Shown: positions 16,269 to 27,331, counted from the first letter of the stretch. The stretch: DNA of 64,000 bases from Dokdonella sp. (GCF_019634845.1 NZ_JAHCAQ010000015.1:34150-98149), one strand, 5' to 3'. The notes: generated by a model from the letters alone, not told the origin. Numbers and translations are program-made.

Positions 16269-17382
16269 CCGACGCGTTCGACGCCGCGCGTCTGGCCACG
16301 CCCGCCTGCGCGGCGCTGCGGGCCTACGATCCGGGCCACGACCTGCCGGCACTGCGCGCACGCTTGGGCACCGCCATCGCCGAGCTGGGCTCGAACGAGA
16401 ATGTACTCGGGCCCAGCCCGCGCGCACTGGCCGCAATGCGTGCCGCGCTCGACGACGTGTATCGCTATCCCGACCCGCGCGGCGCCGCGCTCAAGGCGGC
16501 GCTGGCCGACCGGCTCGGGGTGACGGCGCAGCAGATCGCGCTCGGCAATGGTTCGCACGAGCTGCTGATGATGCTGGCGCAGTGCTTTGCCGATGCCGCG
16601 CACTCGGTGGTGTATTCCCGCTACGGCTTCGCCGTGTACCCGATTGCGGCCGCGGCGGCCGGTGCCGCTGGCATCGCTGTGCCCGCGCTGCCGCGTACCG
16701 ATGCGCGCGCGCCGCTGGGCCATGACCTCGCGGCGATGGCCGCGGCCGTGCGCGCCGACACGCGCCTGATCTACCTGGCCAACCCGAACAATCCGACCGG
16801 TACCTGGTTCGACGATGCGGCGCTGGCCGCCTTGCTGGCCCGCGTGCCGCGTGAGGTTCTCGTGGTGGTCGACGAGGCCTATCACGAATACGTCGACCTG
16901 CCGGACCTGGCCGGTGCGCTGCCGTTCACGGCGCAGTACCCCAATCTCGTCGTGGCGCGCACGTTTTCCAAGGCCCACGGACTGGCCGGCGCGCGCGTGG
17001 GCTATGTCGTCGCCGACGCCAGCGTGGTGGCGGTGCTCGAGCGCATGCGTGAGTCGTTCAACGTCAACTCGCTGGCGCTCGCCGCTGCCACGGCGGCGGT
17101 CGCCGACGAGGCGCATCTGGCTGCGGTGCGGCGCTACAACAGCGCCGCGCGCAGCTGGCTGGTCGACGAACTCGCCCGGCGCGGCTATCGCTGCCTACCG
17201 TCGCAGACCAACTTCGTGCTGCTCGATCTGGGGCGCGATGCGGCGCCGCTCGAGCGGCACCTGCTCGGCGAGGGTGTGATCGTGCGGCCGATGGGCGGCT
17301 ATGGGTTGGGGCAAACCTTGCGCATCAGCATCGGCCGCCGCGACGAGAACGAGCGCCTGCTCGCCGCATTGGATGCCCTGCC

Positions 17383-17386
<4 letters not shown>
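16265..17386 (+). CDS. hisC: histidinol-phosphate / aromatic aminotransferase
   Basis: A 373-aa fold-type-I aminotransferase. ELGSNENVLGPSP is the substrate-loop signature, LANPNNPTG the cofactor motif, and K236 in FSKAHGLAGARVGY the PLP lysine. Histidine operon genes are not nearby, while pheA and aroA flank it, so in vivo it may mainly transaminate aromatic keto acids, as proposed for the hisC2-type paralogue in this cluster in pseudomonads. The GTG start at 16265 overlaps the pheA stop; its own stop overlaps the aroA GTG. Confidence 0.93.
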
Positions 17387-18717
<1,331 letters not shown>

Positions 18718-18746
18718 AGCGCCTGCCGCGGCGCCGGCATGGCGGC

Positions 18747-18752
18747 TAGAAT
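18747..18752 (+). promoter_or_regulatory. possible -10 element before cmk
   Basis: TAGAAT lies 27 bp before the cmk start, in the 62-bp aroA-cmk gap, and could give cmk-rpsA transcription separate from the amino-acid genes. The -35 is not obvious. Confidence 0.35.
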
Positions 18753-18779
18753 TGCCGTCTTTCCCGCGCCGCGTCCGCC

Positions 18780-19490
18780 ATGTCCGCCAGCAGCAGTCAG
18801 CCATCCGTTCCCGTGCTCACGATCGATGGTCCGTCCGGTTCGGGCAAGGGCACGATCAGCGCCGCCGTTGCCACCACGCTGGGCTGGCATCTGCTTGATT
18901 CGGGCGCGATCTACCGCGCGGTGGGCTATGCGGCCAGCATGGCCGGCGTCGACCTGTCCGACGCGGCCGCGGTCACGCGCTGCGCGCAGGCGGCGAGGAT
19001 CGTGTTCCGCGCCGCACGCGATGGCGGCCAGACCCGCGTCATCGTCAACGGCTTCGACGCCACCGACGAGATCCGTACCGAAACCTGCGGCGCGGCGGCC
19101 TCGGCGATCGCGGCGATCCCGGCCGTGCGCAACGCATTGTTCGAGCGCCAGCGCGCGTTTCGCAAGGCGCCGGGCCTGGTCGCCGACGGCCGCGACATGG
19201 GCACCGTGGTGTTCAGCGATGCGCCGTGCAAGGTGTTCCTGACCGCCAGCGCCGAGGAGCGCGCGAAAAGGCGGTATAAACAGTTGAAGGAAAAGGGTTT
19301 GTCTGTTACTCTCGCTACCCTTTTGCGGGAGATCGAGGCACGCGACGAGCGTGACGCGACCCGCAAGGTGGCGCCGCTCAAGCCAGCTCGCGACGCAGTC
19401 GTCATCGACACCACGGCTTTGTCCATCGCGGAAGTGGTGGCGCGCGTGCTGGCGATTGCACGCGCGGCCATGCCTGCGCTCGACGGTTGA
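18780..19490 (+). CDS. cmk: cytidylate kinase
   Basis: 236 aa, somewhat longer than E. coli Cmk (227). The P-loop GPSGSGKGT is at 17-25; [15 protein letters not shown] and [11 protein letters not shown] are the CMP-binding motifs; the LID region has [10 protein letters not shown]. It phosphorylates CMP and dCMP. The cmk-rpsA-ihfB order is conserved across gammaproteobacteria. A 155-bp gap to rpsA holds palindromes and a possible internal promoter. Confidence 0.96.
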   Translation: MSASSSQPSVPVLTIDGPSGSGKGTISAAVATTLGWHLLDSGAIYRAVGYAASMAGVDLSDAAAVTRCAQAARIVFRAARDGGQTRVIVNGFDATDEIRTETCGAAASAIAAIPAVRNALFERQRAFRKAPGLVADGRDMGTVVFSDAPCKVFLTASAEERAKRRYKQLKEKGLSVTLATLLREIEARDERDATRKVAPLKPARDAVVIDTTALSIAEVVARVLAIARAAMPALDG

Positions 19491-19507
19491 TTGAGCTGCG
19501 GCCCAGC

Positions 19508-19559
19508 CGGGTCGCGACCCGTAGTATCGCCCGCAAGGGCACGCCGGCATGGCGCCGGC
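19508..19559 (+). promoter_or_regulatory. structured rpsA leader with possible promoter
   Basis: A perfect 14-bp palindrome CGGGTCGCGACCCG (19508-19521) abuts TAGTAT (19522-19527), a -10-like hexamer. A GCCGGC pair at 19543 and 19554 can form a further hairpin. This would give a leader of roughly 110 nt before rpsA. S1 represses its own translation through leader hairpins in E. coli; whether this leader does so is inferred. Confidence 0.35.
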
Positions 19560-19645
19560 AACGCGTCGGTGCGGCGTTTCCCGCATCGTTGATGGGTGGG
19601 CGTCGGCAAGCCGCCGAGCGCCTGTTTCATTCACTGGAATCCAAC

Positions 19646-21313
19646 ATGACTGAGAGTTTTGCCGAACTGTTCGAACAGAGCCAATCCGCGCTCTCCAAGC
19701 TGCGCTCCGGCGCCATCGTCACCGGCACCATCGTCGAGATCCGTTCCGACGTGGTGGTGGTCAACGCGGGCCTGAAGTCCGAAGGCATCATCCCGATCGA
19801 ACAGTTCAGGAACGACAAGGGTGAGCTCGAAATCCACGTAGGCGATGACGTCAAGGTTGCGCTCGACGCGATCGAGAACGGCTTCGGCGAGACGATGCTG
19901 TCGCGCGAGAAGGCCAAGCGCTCGCTGGTGTGGGACGAACTCGAGGAAGCACAGACCGCCAATGCCGCCATCACCGGCCGCATCTCGGGCAAGGTCAAGG
20001 GCGGCTTCACGGTCGACATCAAGGATGTCCGCGCATTCCTGCCGGGCTCGCTGGTCGACGTGCGCCCGGTGCGCGACCCGAGCTACCTGGAAGGCAAGGA
20101 ACTGGAATTCAAGATCATCAAGCTCGATCGCAAGCGCAACAACGTGGTGGTTTCGCGTCGCGCGGTGGTCGAGAGCGAACACTCCGAGGAGCGCGAGCAG
20201 CTGCTCGAGAAGCTGGTCGAGGGTGCGGTGATCAAGGGCGTGGTCAAGAACCTCACCGATTACGGCGCGTTCGTCGACCTCGGTGGCATCGACGGCCTGC
20301 TGCACATCACCGACATGGCGTGGAAGCGCGTGCGCCACCCGTCCGAGGTGGTCAATGTCGGCGACGAGCTGGACGTGCGCGTGCTCAAGTTCGATCGCGA
20401 GCGCAACCGCGTCTCGCTCGGCCTCAAGCAGCTCGGCGAGGATCCGTGGGTCGCCATCGCGCGCCGCTACTCGGCCAATACGCGCCTGTTCGGCAAGGTC
20501 TCCAACGTCACCGACTACGGCTGCTTCGTCGAGCTGGAGCCCGGCGTCGAAGGCCTGGTCCACGTCTCGGAAATGGACTGGACCAACAAGAACGTCAATC
20601 CGGCCAAGGTGGTCCAGGTCGGTGACGAGGTCGAGGTCATGGTGCTCGACGTCGACGAAGAGCGCCGTCGCATCTCGCTGGGCATGAAGCAGACCCGCGC
20701 CAATCCGTGGGAAGCCTTCGCGGCGATCCACAAGAAGGGCGACAAGGTCGCCGGCACGATCAAGTCGATCACCGACTTCGGCGTGTTCGTCGGTCTCGAC
20801 GGTGGCATCGACGGCCTCGTGCACCTGTCCGACATCTCGTGGCAGGCAACCGGTGAAGACCTCGTGCGCAACTTCAAGAAGGGCGACGAGATCGAAGCGG
20901 TGGTGTTGGCAGTCGATCCCGAGCGCGAGCGCATTTCGCTGGGTCTCAAGCAGCTCGAGCAGGATCCGTTCGGCCAGTACATGGCGGCGCATCCGCGCGG
21001 CAGCATCGTCAACGGCACCGTGCGCGAAGTCGATGCGCGTGGCGCGACGATCGACCTCGGCGACGGCGTGGAGGGTTACCTGCGCGCCAACGACATCGCC
21101 AAGGAGCGCGTCGAGGATGCCACCCAGCACCTCAAGGTCGGCGATGCGGTGGAAGCCAAGTTCGTCGGCATGGACCGCAAGGGCCGCAGCCTGCAACTGT
21201 CGATCCGGGCCAAGGACGAGGACGAACTGCAGAGCACGCTGGAGGAGTACCAGAGCGCCACGGGCGGCACCACCAAGCTCGGTGCGCTGCTCAAGGAGCA
21301 GCTCAACCGCTGA
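19646..21313 (+). CDS. rpsA: 30S ribosomal protein S1
   Basis: 555 aa, matching the usual six-domain S1 (557 aa in E. coli). The N-terminal [12 protein letters not shown] binds the ribosome; successive S1/OB repeats are recognised by their recurring [33 protein letters not shown] and [17 protein letters not shown] phrases. It binds mRNA leaders and lets structured mRNAs initiate. The ATG at 19646 is chosen from family alignment; the in-frame upstream extension to 19487 is the leader. A strong hairpin follows the stop. Confidence 0.98.
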   Translation: MTESFAELFEQSQSALSKLRSGAIVTGTIVEIRSDVVVVNAGLKSEGIIPIEQFRNDKGELEIHVGDDVKVALDAIENGFGETMLSREKAKRSLVWDELEEAQTANAAITGRISGKVKGGFTVDIKDVRAFLPGSLVDVRPVRDPSYLEGKELEFKIIKLDRKRNNVVVSRRAVVESEHSEEREQLLEKLVEGAVIKGVVKNLTDYGAFVDLGGIDGLLHITDMAWKRVRHPSEVVNVGDELDVRVLKFDRERNRVSLGLKQLGEDPWVAIARRYSANTRLFGKVSNVTDYGCFVELEPGVEGLVHVSEMDWTNKNVNPAKVVQVGDEVEVMVLDVDEERRRISLGMKQTRANPWEAFAAIHKKGDKVAGTIKSITDFGVFVGLDGGIDGLVHLSDISWQATGEDLVRNFKKGDEIEAVVLAVDPERERISLGLKQLEQDPFGQYMAAHPRGSIVNGTVREVDARGATIDLGDGVEGYLRANDIAKERVEDATQHLKVGDAVEAKFVGMDRKGRSLQLSIRAKDEDELQSTLEEYQSATGGTTKLGALLKEQLNR

Positions 21314-21322
21314 TGCGGAACC

Positions 21323-21355
21323 ACGTGGCGCGCCGGCTGGCGCGCCACGTCTTTT
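21323..21355 (+). terminator. terminator/attenuator between rpsA and ihfB
   Basis: A perfect 12-bp stem ACGTGGCGCGCC / GGCGCGCCACGT with a GGCT loop is followed by CTTTT, 10 bp after the rpsA stop. The short T-tract suggests partial termination, leaving some read-through into ihfB. Confidence 0.8.
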
Positions 21356-21414
21356 CGCGTGCGCCAGCGGGCGTGCGCACATTCCCGGGAACCTGCGGAA
21401 CGGCCTCGATGGCG

Positions 21415-21708
21415 ATGACCAAATCCGAATTGATCGAAGCGCTGGCGCGGCGCCAGAAGCATCTTGCCCCGAACGACGTGGAACTCGCGGTCAAGAGCGT
21501 GCTGGAGCAAATGAGCCAATCGTTGTCGGTCGGCGAACGCATCGAGATCCGCGGGTTCGGCAGTTTTTCGCTGCACTATCGGCCGCCGCGCATGGGCCGC
21601 AATCCCAAGACCGGCGATTCGGTCGCGCTGCCGGGCAAGCACGTGCCGCATTTCAAGCCCGGCAAGGAATTGCGTACGCGCGTCAACGGCGAGCCGCCAA
21701 CCGACTGA
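21415..21708 (+). CDS. ihfB: integration host factor subunit beta
   Basis: 97 aa from the ATG at 21415 (an in-frame ATG two codons upstream at 21409 is an alternative). [35 protein letters not shown] and the DNA-intercalating arm are diagnostic of the HU/IHF fold, beta subunit type. With IhfA (not in the window) it bends DNA sharply at specific sites. It lies after rpsA as in most gammaproteobacteria, and marks the left flank of the lipopolysaccharide-related genes here. Confidence 0.97.
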   Translation: MTKSELIEALARRQKHLAPNDVELAVKSVLEQMSQSLSVGERIEIRGFGSFSLHYRPPRMGRNPKTGDSVALPGKHVPHFKPGKELRTRVNGEPPTD

Positions 21709-21802
21709 TGCCACCCGATCGGCCCGGCAGGCAGGCGCCGCCGCGTGCCGCAAGTCGCTGGCTGCGGCTATCATCGGCCATGGTCCCTGTTTGCCAACCC
21801 CC

Positions 21803-22048
21803 ATGCGCCTGATCGCGCTGCTCGTGTTGCTGCTCGTCATCGGTGCGGGAGCCGTGTTCGGCGCCCTCAATTCGAGCCCCGTGACCATCGATTTCGGCTT
21901 TGCCCACTGGCAGGGCGCGCTCGGCGTGGCCTTGCTGGTCGCGCTGGCGTTGGGCTGGCTGCTCGGCGGCGCGCTGGCCTGGTGCGGCCAACGGTTCGGC
22001 CGCGAGCGGGCCAGGCCCGCGATCGAGGCGGCGGAGCGGCAGCCATGA
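21803..22048 (+). CDS. lapA: LapA-domain inner-membrane protein
   Basis: 81 aa with two transmembrane helices (about 2-21 and 34-55) separated by the short SSPVTIDFGF loop, the DUF1049/LapA pattern. LapA partners LapB in controlling LpxC turnover and LPS supply. The ATG at 21803 is preferred; TATCAT near 21768 is a possible -10. The stop overlaps the lapB ATG by 4 bp, implying coupled translation. Confidence 0.88.
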   Translation: MRLIALLVLLLVIGAGAVFGALNSSPVTIDFGFAHWQGALGVALLVALALGWLLGGALAWCGQRFGRERARPAIEAAERQP

Positions 22049-23220
22049 ACGGCGTGTTGCCGTTACTGTTCCTGTTGCTGCCGGTGGCGGCGTTCTCGGG
22101 CTGGGTGCTCGGGCGGCGGCGCAGCGAACGCACCTCGGGCGCGCGCGTCAACGAGCTGTCCACGAGCTATTTCCGCGGCCTCAACTACCTGCTCAACGAA
22201 CAGCAGGACAAGGCGATCGAGGTGTTCCTCAAGCTCGCCGAGATCAACCGCGACACGGTCGAGACACACCTTGCGCTGGGCAACCTGTTCCGTCGCCGCG
22301 GCGAGGTCGATCGTGCGATCCGCGTGCACCAGAACCTCATCGCGCGGCAGAACCTCAGCGATGAGGAAAAGACCGTCGCCTTGCTCGAGCTCGGTGAGGA
22401 CTACATGCGCGCGGGCCTGCTCGACCGCGCCGAAACGCTGTTCTCGGACCTCGTGGCGATGGACGCGCTGGCACCGTCGGCACTGCAGCACCTGATCGGG
22501 ATCTACCAGCACGAGCGCGACTGGCACAAGGCGATCGAGCACGCGCGGCGACTGGAGCAGGCCGCTGGCGAGCCGCAGGCGACCACGATCGCCCAGTTCC
22601 ACTGCGAACTGGCCGAGCAGGCGCGCGGGCAGGGGGACCGCGAGGGCGCGCGCGCGCATGTGGCCGACGCCTTTGCGGTACAGGGCGACTGCGTGCGGGC
22701 GTGCATGATCCTCGGTCATCTCAACAGCGCCGACAACGAGCTCGATGCCGCCATCGAGGCCTTCGAGCGCGTTGCCGAACTCGATCCCGATTACCTGCCG
22801 GAAATCCTCTCGCCGCTGCTGGACTGCTACGCGCGCGCCCAGCACATGCAGCGCGCCGAGGAGTTCCTGCTGCGCATGACCGAGCGCCATCGCGGCGTGA
22901 CGCCGGTGTTGGCACTGGCGCGCCTGTACGCGAGTACGCGCGGCGAAGCCAAGGCGGTCGAGTTCCTGACCCTGAGCCTGCGCCAGCGGCCGTCGCTGCG
23001 CGCCCTGATGGCGCTGGTCGACATGAACCTGCGCACGGTGCAGGGCGAGGTGCGCGAGAACTTCCTCACGCTGCGCGACCTGACCGCGCAACTGGTCGAA
23101 GGCAAGGCGCTGTACCGCTGCAACCGCTGCGGCTTCGGCGCCAAGGCGCACCACTGGCAGTGTCCGAGCTGCAAGACCTGGGGCTCGGTACGGCCGGTGC
23201 ACGGGGCGGCCAGTGAGTGA
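22045..23220 (+). CDS. lapB: lipopolysaccharide assembly protein LapB
   Basis: 391 aa, the length of E. coli LapB (389). An N-terminal membrane anchor (about 1-20) precedes TPR repeats (about 35-340), where GLNYLLNEQQDKAIEVF begins the TPR array. A C-terminal rubredoxin-type zinc or iron knuckle follows (C359, C362, C373, C376; YRCNRCGFGAK). It acts at the inner membrane as adaptor for FtsH degradation of LpxC, coordinating LPS synthesis. It overlaps both lapA and the following glycosyltransferase gene. Confidence 0.95.
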   Translation: MNGVLPLLFLLLPVAAFSGWVLGRRRSERTSGARVNELSTSYFRGLNYLLNEQQDKAIEVFLKLAEINRDTVETHLALGNLFRRRGEVDRAIRVHQNLIARQNLSDEEKTVALLELGEDYMRAGLLDRAETLFSDLVAMDALAPSALQHLIGIYQHERDWHKAIEHARRLEQAAGEPQATTIAQFHCELAEQARGQGDREGARAHVADAFAVQGDCVRACMILGHLNSADNELDAAIEAFERVAELDPDYLPEILSPLLDCYARAQHMQRAEEFLLRMTERHRGVTPVLALARLYASTRGEAKAVEFLTLSLRQRPSLRALMALVDMNLRTVQGEVRENFLTLRDLTAQLVEGKALYRCNRCGFGAKAHHWQCPSCKTWGSVRPVHGAASE

Positions 23221-24301
23221 AGCCGCGGGTCCGCACGCCGCGGCGATCGCGGCGCTGCTGCTCGGCACGGCACTGGCGTCGGCGTTGTTGACTGCGCTGG
23301 CGACCGCCTATGCGCGGCGCCGTCGCCTGCTCGACCTGCCGGGACGGCGCCGTTCGCACGCGCAGGCCACGCCGCGCGGTGGCGGCATCGGCATCGTCCT
23401 AGTGGTGGTGCTGGCGGCGGCGCTGTGGTGGCCGCTGCGGAGCGAGGCCTGGGCCTTGGTGGCGGCGCTCGTGCTGGTCGCCGGGGTCGGCTGGATCGAC
23501 GACCACGGGGGCCTTGCGGCGCGCTGGCGCCTGCTCGCGCACGGCGTGGCGGCGGCACTGTGGCTGGCGCCGCTCGTCGCCGGCTTCTGGCGCGGCGCCT
23601 GCCAGTTTCCGCTCGGCATGGACTGCGATGGGCTGCATCTGGTGATCGCGGCGCTGGCGCTGCTGGTTGGCGTGGGGCTGGTGTGGTCGATCAACCTGCA
23701 CAACTTCATGGACGGCATCAATGGCCTGGCTGCCTGTCAGGCGGCGTTCGTGTTCGCGGTCGCCGCGCTTGCGTTCGCGCATGCCGGCAGCATGCCGCGT
23801 GCCGTGGGCAGCGCCACCTTGCTCGCCGCAACCGTGGGCTTCATTCCGTTCAACTTTCCGCGCGCGAGCGTGTTCCTCGGTGACGTCGGCAGTGGCGCAC
23901 TGGGCCTCATGATCGGCATCGTGGTCCTGCTGCTGAGTCTCGCGCCGGGCATCGCGGCCGCCAGCGGCCTGCTGGCGTGTTCAGGCTTCGTCGTCGACGC
24001 CAGCTGTACGCTCGCCAGCCGCATGCTGCGCGGGCGCCGTTGGTATAGTGCGCATCGCGAGCATCTCTATCAGTGGCTGGTGCGCACGGGTCTGTCCCAT
24101 GCGCGCGTGGCTGCGCTGTACATGGCCTGGAATGTCGTGATCGTGGTACCCGCCTTGCTGTGGATCAATCGTCCGCGCGCCCATGCCGGTGGCAGCGGCG
24201 TCATGCTGGGCGTCTATGCGCTCGGCGTCGGCCTGTGGCTGGTCGGCAAGCGCTGGTGCCTGCGCCGCGTGGCCAGCGGAGGCGCCGATGCGACCGCGTA
24301 A
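23213..24301 (+). CDS. undecaprenyl-phosphate sugar-1-phosphate transferase (WbpL/WecA-like)
   Basis: A 362-aa polytopic protein with about ten hydrophobic segments. Catalytic-loop motifs of the GT4/MraY-like family are present: GGGIGIV, WIDDHGGL (the Asp-Asp pair), INLHNFMDGINGLA, FLGDVGSGALG and the cytoplasmic HREHLYQ. It transfers a HexNAc-1-phosphate to undecaprenyl phosphate, starting O-antigen or another glycan. GTG 23213 overlaps the lapB stop by 8 bp; its 3' end overlaps the next gene by 14 bp. HREHLYQ supports the WbpL-type bacterial branch; the exact sugar is unknown. Confidence 0.88.
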   Translation: MSEAAGPHAAAIAALLLGTALASALLTALATAYARRRRLLDLPGRRRSHAQATPRGGGIGIVLVVVLAAALWWPLRSEAWALVAALVLVAGVGWIDDHGGLAARWRLLAHGVAAALWLAPLVAGFWRGACQFPLGMDCDGLHLVIAALALLVGVGLVWSINLHNFMDGINGLAACQAAFVFAVAALAFAHAGSMPRAVGSATLLAATVGFIPFNFPRASVFLGDVGSGALGLMIGIVVLLLSLAPGIAAASGLLACSGFVVDASCTLASRMLRGRRWYSAHREHLYQWLVRTGLSHARVAALYMAWNVVIVVPALLWINRPRAHAGGSGVMLGVYALGVGLWLVGKRWCLRRVASGGADATA

Positions 24302-26165
24302 GGCGATCGCGCGCATCCACCCGCGACTGGCGGTGGTGGTGCACGACCTGTTCATGGTCTGGTTGGCCTGGACCGCGGTCAACACGGTGCGTTGGTCGCT
24401 CGAAGCCGACGCGATGCCGGTGTCGCTGCTGGGCGTGCAGAATTGGCTCGTGCTCGGCGCGCAGGGGCTGGTGTTCTGGTGGACCGGGCTCTATCGCGGC
24501 CTGTGGCGTTTCGCCAGCATGCCCGACATGTGGAACATCCTGCGCGCCTGCATCGTCGGCGCGGTGGCGGTGGCGGTCACGCTGTTCCTCTACAACCGCC
24601 TGGAGCAGGTGCCGCGCACGGTGCTGGCGATCTATCCGTTCGTGCTCGCGCTGCTGCTCGGGGTGCCGCGATTGGCGTATCGATACTGGAAGGACAGTCG
24701 TCTCGACCTGGGCGGTGGTGCCAGCGAACGCGTGCTCGTGCTCGGTGCCGGCAAGGCCGGCGAAGCACTCGTGCGCGACCTGCGCCGTGAGCGGCGCTAC
24801 ATTCCGGTCGGCTTCCTCGATGACGACCGCAGCCTGCGCGGTGCGCGCGTGCACGGCGTGCCCGTGCTCGGCTCGCTCGAGCAACTGCCGCATGTCGCAC
24901 GCGAGACCGCGGCGCAGATGGTCGTGATCGCGATTCCGTCAGCCAACAAGGCGCAGATGCGCCGCGCGGTCGACGTGTGCGAGGAGAGCGGCTTGCCGTT
25001 CCGCACGGTGCCGCGGCTGGAAGAGGTGGTGGCAGGGCGCTCGGCCTTCAACGAGCTCAAGGAAGTGGCGATCGACGACCTGCTCGGCCGCGAGCCGGTG
25101 CAGCTGGACTGGACCGCGATCCGCACCCGCCTGTCGGGGCGGCGCGTACTCGTCACCGGCGGCGGCGGTTCGATCGGCTCCGAGCTGTGCCGCCAGGTGG
25201 CGCGACTGGGGGTCGAGTCGCTGACCGTGCTCGAACAATCCGAATACAACCTCTACACGATCGAACAGCAGTTGCGGCGCGACTACCCGGACCTGTTGCT
25301 GCGCGCGGTGCTCGGCGACTGTGGCGACGCGGCGACCTGCGAACACGTGTTCGCCAGCGCCCGTCCGCAGATCGTGTTCCATGCCGCCGCCTACAAGCAG
25401 GTGCCGCTGCTGCAGGGGCAGCTGCGCGAGGCGTTCCGCAACAACGTGCTCGGCACGCGGATGCTGGCGCAGACGGCCGATCGCTGCGGCGTCGAGGCGT
25501 TCGTGCTGATCTCGACCGACAAGGCCGTCAATCCAACCAGCATCATGGGTGCCTGCAAGCGCGTGGCGGAGCTGTACTGCCAGAACCTCGCGCGCCAGTC
25601 GCAGACCCGCTTCATGACCGTGCGCTTCGGCAACGTGCTCGATTCGGCCGGCTCGGTGGTACCGCTGTTCCGCGAGCAGATCCGCACCGGCGGGCCGGTG
25701 ACGGTCACCCACCCCGAGATCACGCGCTATTTCATGACCATTCCCGAAGCCTGCCAGCTCATCCTGCAGGCTTCGGTGCTCGGTCAGGGCGGCGAGATTT
25801 TCGCGCTCGACATGGGCGAGCCAGTGCGCATCCGCGATCTCGCCGAGCAGATGATCCGCCTCGCCGGCCGCCAGGTCGATCGCGACATCGCCATCGTCTA
25901 CACCGGCCTGCGCCCCGGCGAGAAGCTGTTCGAGGAACTGTTCCACCCGCAGGAACAGTACGTCAACACGGCGCACGCCAAGATCTACCTCGCCCAGCCG
26001 CGCAGCATGGCCTGGCCGCTGCTGCTGGCCCAGCTCGCGCAGGCCGACATCGCCGTGCGCGAGTTCGACGAGGTGTCCCTGCGCCGCATCGTCGAGCAGC
26101 TGCTGCCCGAATTCGCGGGCGCCCAGACCAGTACCGACAACGTCGTCAACCTGCGACCCGCCTGA
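24288..26165 (+). CDS. UDP-sugar 4,6-dehydratase, WbpM/CapD/PglF type
   Basis: 625 aa, near the size of WbpM (665). Four N-terminal transmembrane segments (about 15-130) are followed by a first Rossmann region with LGAGKAGEALV and then the catalytic extended SDR with VTGGGGSIGSELCRQ. The family's unusual active site is present: Met replaces the SDR tyrosine (M420 in SIMGACK, with K424), while TDKAVNPTS is intact. It converts UDP-GlcNAc to a 4-keto-6-deoxy sugar at the membrane for O-antigen or glycan building. The preceding transferase gene overlaps it by 14 bp, so they are probably co-translated. Confidence 0.93.
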   Translation: MRPRKAIARIHPRLAVVVHDLFMVWLAWTAVNTVRWSLEADAMPVSLLGVQNWLVLGAQGLVFWWTGLYRGLWRFASMPDMWNILRACIVGAVAVAVTLFLYNRLEQVPRTVLAIYPFVLALLLGVPRLAYRYWKDSRLDLGGGASERVLVLGAGKAGEALVRDLRRERRYIPVGFLDDDRSLRGARVHGVPVLGSLEQLPHVARETAAQMVVIAIPSANKAQMRRAVDVCEESGLPFRTVPRLEEVVAGRSAFNELKEVAIDDLLGREPVQLDWTAIRTRLSGRRVLVTGGGGSIGSELCRQVARLGVESLTVLEQSEYNLYTIEQQLRRDYPDLLLRAVLGDCGDAATCEHVFASARPQIVFHAAAYKQVPLLQGQLREAFRNNVLGTRMLAQTADRCGVEAFVLISTDKAVNPTSIMGACKRVAELYCQNLARQSQTRFMTVRFGNVLDSAGSVVPLFREQIRTGGPVTVTHPEITRYFMTIPEACQLILQASVLGQGGEIFALDMGEPVRIRDLAEQMIRLAGRQVDRDIAIVYTGLRPGEKLFEELFHPQEQYVNTAHAKIYLAQPRSMAWPLLLAQLAQADIAVREFDEVSLRRIVEQLLPEFAGAQTSTDNVVNLRPA

Positions 26166-26179
26166 GTATCCGTGCCGCC

Positions 26180-27061
26180 ATGCCCAATCGTTTGCGCAAA
26201 GTCGTGTTTCCCGTTGCCGGCCTCGGCACCCGCTTCCTGCCCGCCACCAAGGTGGTCGCCAAGGAGATGCTGCCGGTGCTCGACCGGCCGCTGATCCAGT
26301 ACGCGGTCGACGAAGCCGTCGATGCGGGCGCCGACACGCTGGTGTTCGTGACCAACCGCTACAAGCACGCGATCGCCGACTACTTCGACAAGGCCTACGA
26401 ACTCGAGAGCAAGCTCGCCCAGTCGGGCAAGAATGAGCTGCTGGCGATGGTGCAGGGCACGCTGCCGCGCCATGTGCGCTGCGTGTTCGTGACCCAGCCC
26501 GAGGCGCTGGGGCTTGGCCACGCGGTGTTGTGTGCGAAGCCCGTGGTCGGTGACGAACCGTTCGGCGTGATCCTGCCTGACGACCTGATCTGGAACGGCA
26601 GCGGCGCCGGCGCGCTGCGCCAGATGGCCGACCTTTCCGTGCGCGAGAACGGCGCTGGCGTGATCGCCGTCGAGGAAGTCGCGCGCGAGCAGACCGACAA
26701 GTACGGCATCGTCGATGCGCGTCCTTTGTCCGAACGCGCGGCGAAGATCAATCTCGTCGTCGAGAAGCCCAAACCCGAGGTCGCGCCGTCGAATCTCGCG
26801 ATCGTTGGCCGCTACGTGTTGCCGGGCCGCATCTTCGAGCTGTTGGAAAACACCAAACCTGGCGCAGGCGGCGAGATCCAGCTCACCGACGCGATCGAGG
26901 CGCTGCTCGGTGAACGCTCGGTGCTGGCCTATCGCTTCGAAGGCACACGCTTCGACTGCGGCAACAAGCTCGGCCTGGTCAAGGCAACGCTGGCGATGGC
27001 GCTGGCCGATCCTGCGCTGGCGGGTCCGACGCGCGCCTACATCGCCGACACCATGGGTTAG
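26180..27061 (+). CDS. galU: UTP-glucose-1-phosphate uridylyltransferase
   Basis: A 293-aa nucleotidyltransferase, standard GalU length. The N-terminal VFPVAGLGTRFLPATK is the nucleotide-binding signature; KEMLPVLDRPLIQYAVDEA and LVVEKPKPEVAPSNLAI are further GalU landmarks. It makes UDP-glucose for LPS core, glycans and osmolytes. It starts 14 bp after the WbpM-like gene. Being last in the envelope-glycan block, it supplies activated glucose to it. Confidence 0.96.
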   Translation: MPNRLRKVVFPVAGLGTRFLPATKVVAKEMLPVLDRPLIQYAVDEAVDAGADTLVFVTNRYKHAIADYFDKAYELESKLAQSGKNELLAMVQGTLPRHVRCVFVTQPEALGLGHAVLCAKPVVGDEPFGVILPDDLIWNGSGAGALRQMADLSVRENGAGVIAVEEVAREQTDKYGIVDARPLSERAAKINLVVEKPKPEVAPSNLAIVGRYVLPGRIFELLENTKPGAGGEIQLTDAIEALLGERSVLAYRFEGTRFDCGNKLGLVKATLAMALADPALAGPTRAYIADTMG

Positions 27062-27064
27062 CCG

Positions 27065-27325
27065 ATGCCGGGACCAGCGATTCCGCGATGGGCGTGGACG
27101 GCCCCGGTATTCGCGTTGGCGGCGGGTGTTTTTGCATTGTTCGTGCTGCATCTGCCGCACGGATTGCTCTACGAAGTGGTTCCCGCTGCCGTATTCTTCA
27201 CCGCGCTGTACCGCTGCTTCACGGGCGCGACGCCGTGGCAGGCGCGATACGTCTGGCTGATGCTGTGGTGCGCGCTGGTGGCGGTGGTTCCGTTCCTGTA
27301 CGTGGGCCTGTTGGCTTCGCATTGA
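27065..27325 (+). CDS. small membrane protein of unknown function
   Basis: 86 aa with two clear hydrophobic spans (about 11-30 and 62-82) and a weaker middle one (about 33-46). It starts 3 bp after galU and ends 6 bp before the MetC-type gene, so it sits inside an operon and its coding status is supported by the spacing. I do not recognise a family. It lacks Cys pairs or charged motifs that would suggest a function. Confidence 0.6.
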   Translation: MPGPAIPRWAWTAPVFALAAGVFALFVLHLPHGLLYEVVPAAVFFTALYRCFTGATPWQARYVWLMLWCALVAVVPFLYVGLLASH

Positions 27326-27331
27326 GACACC

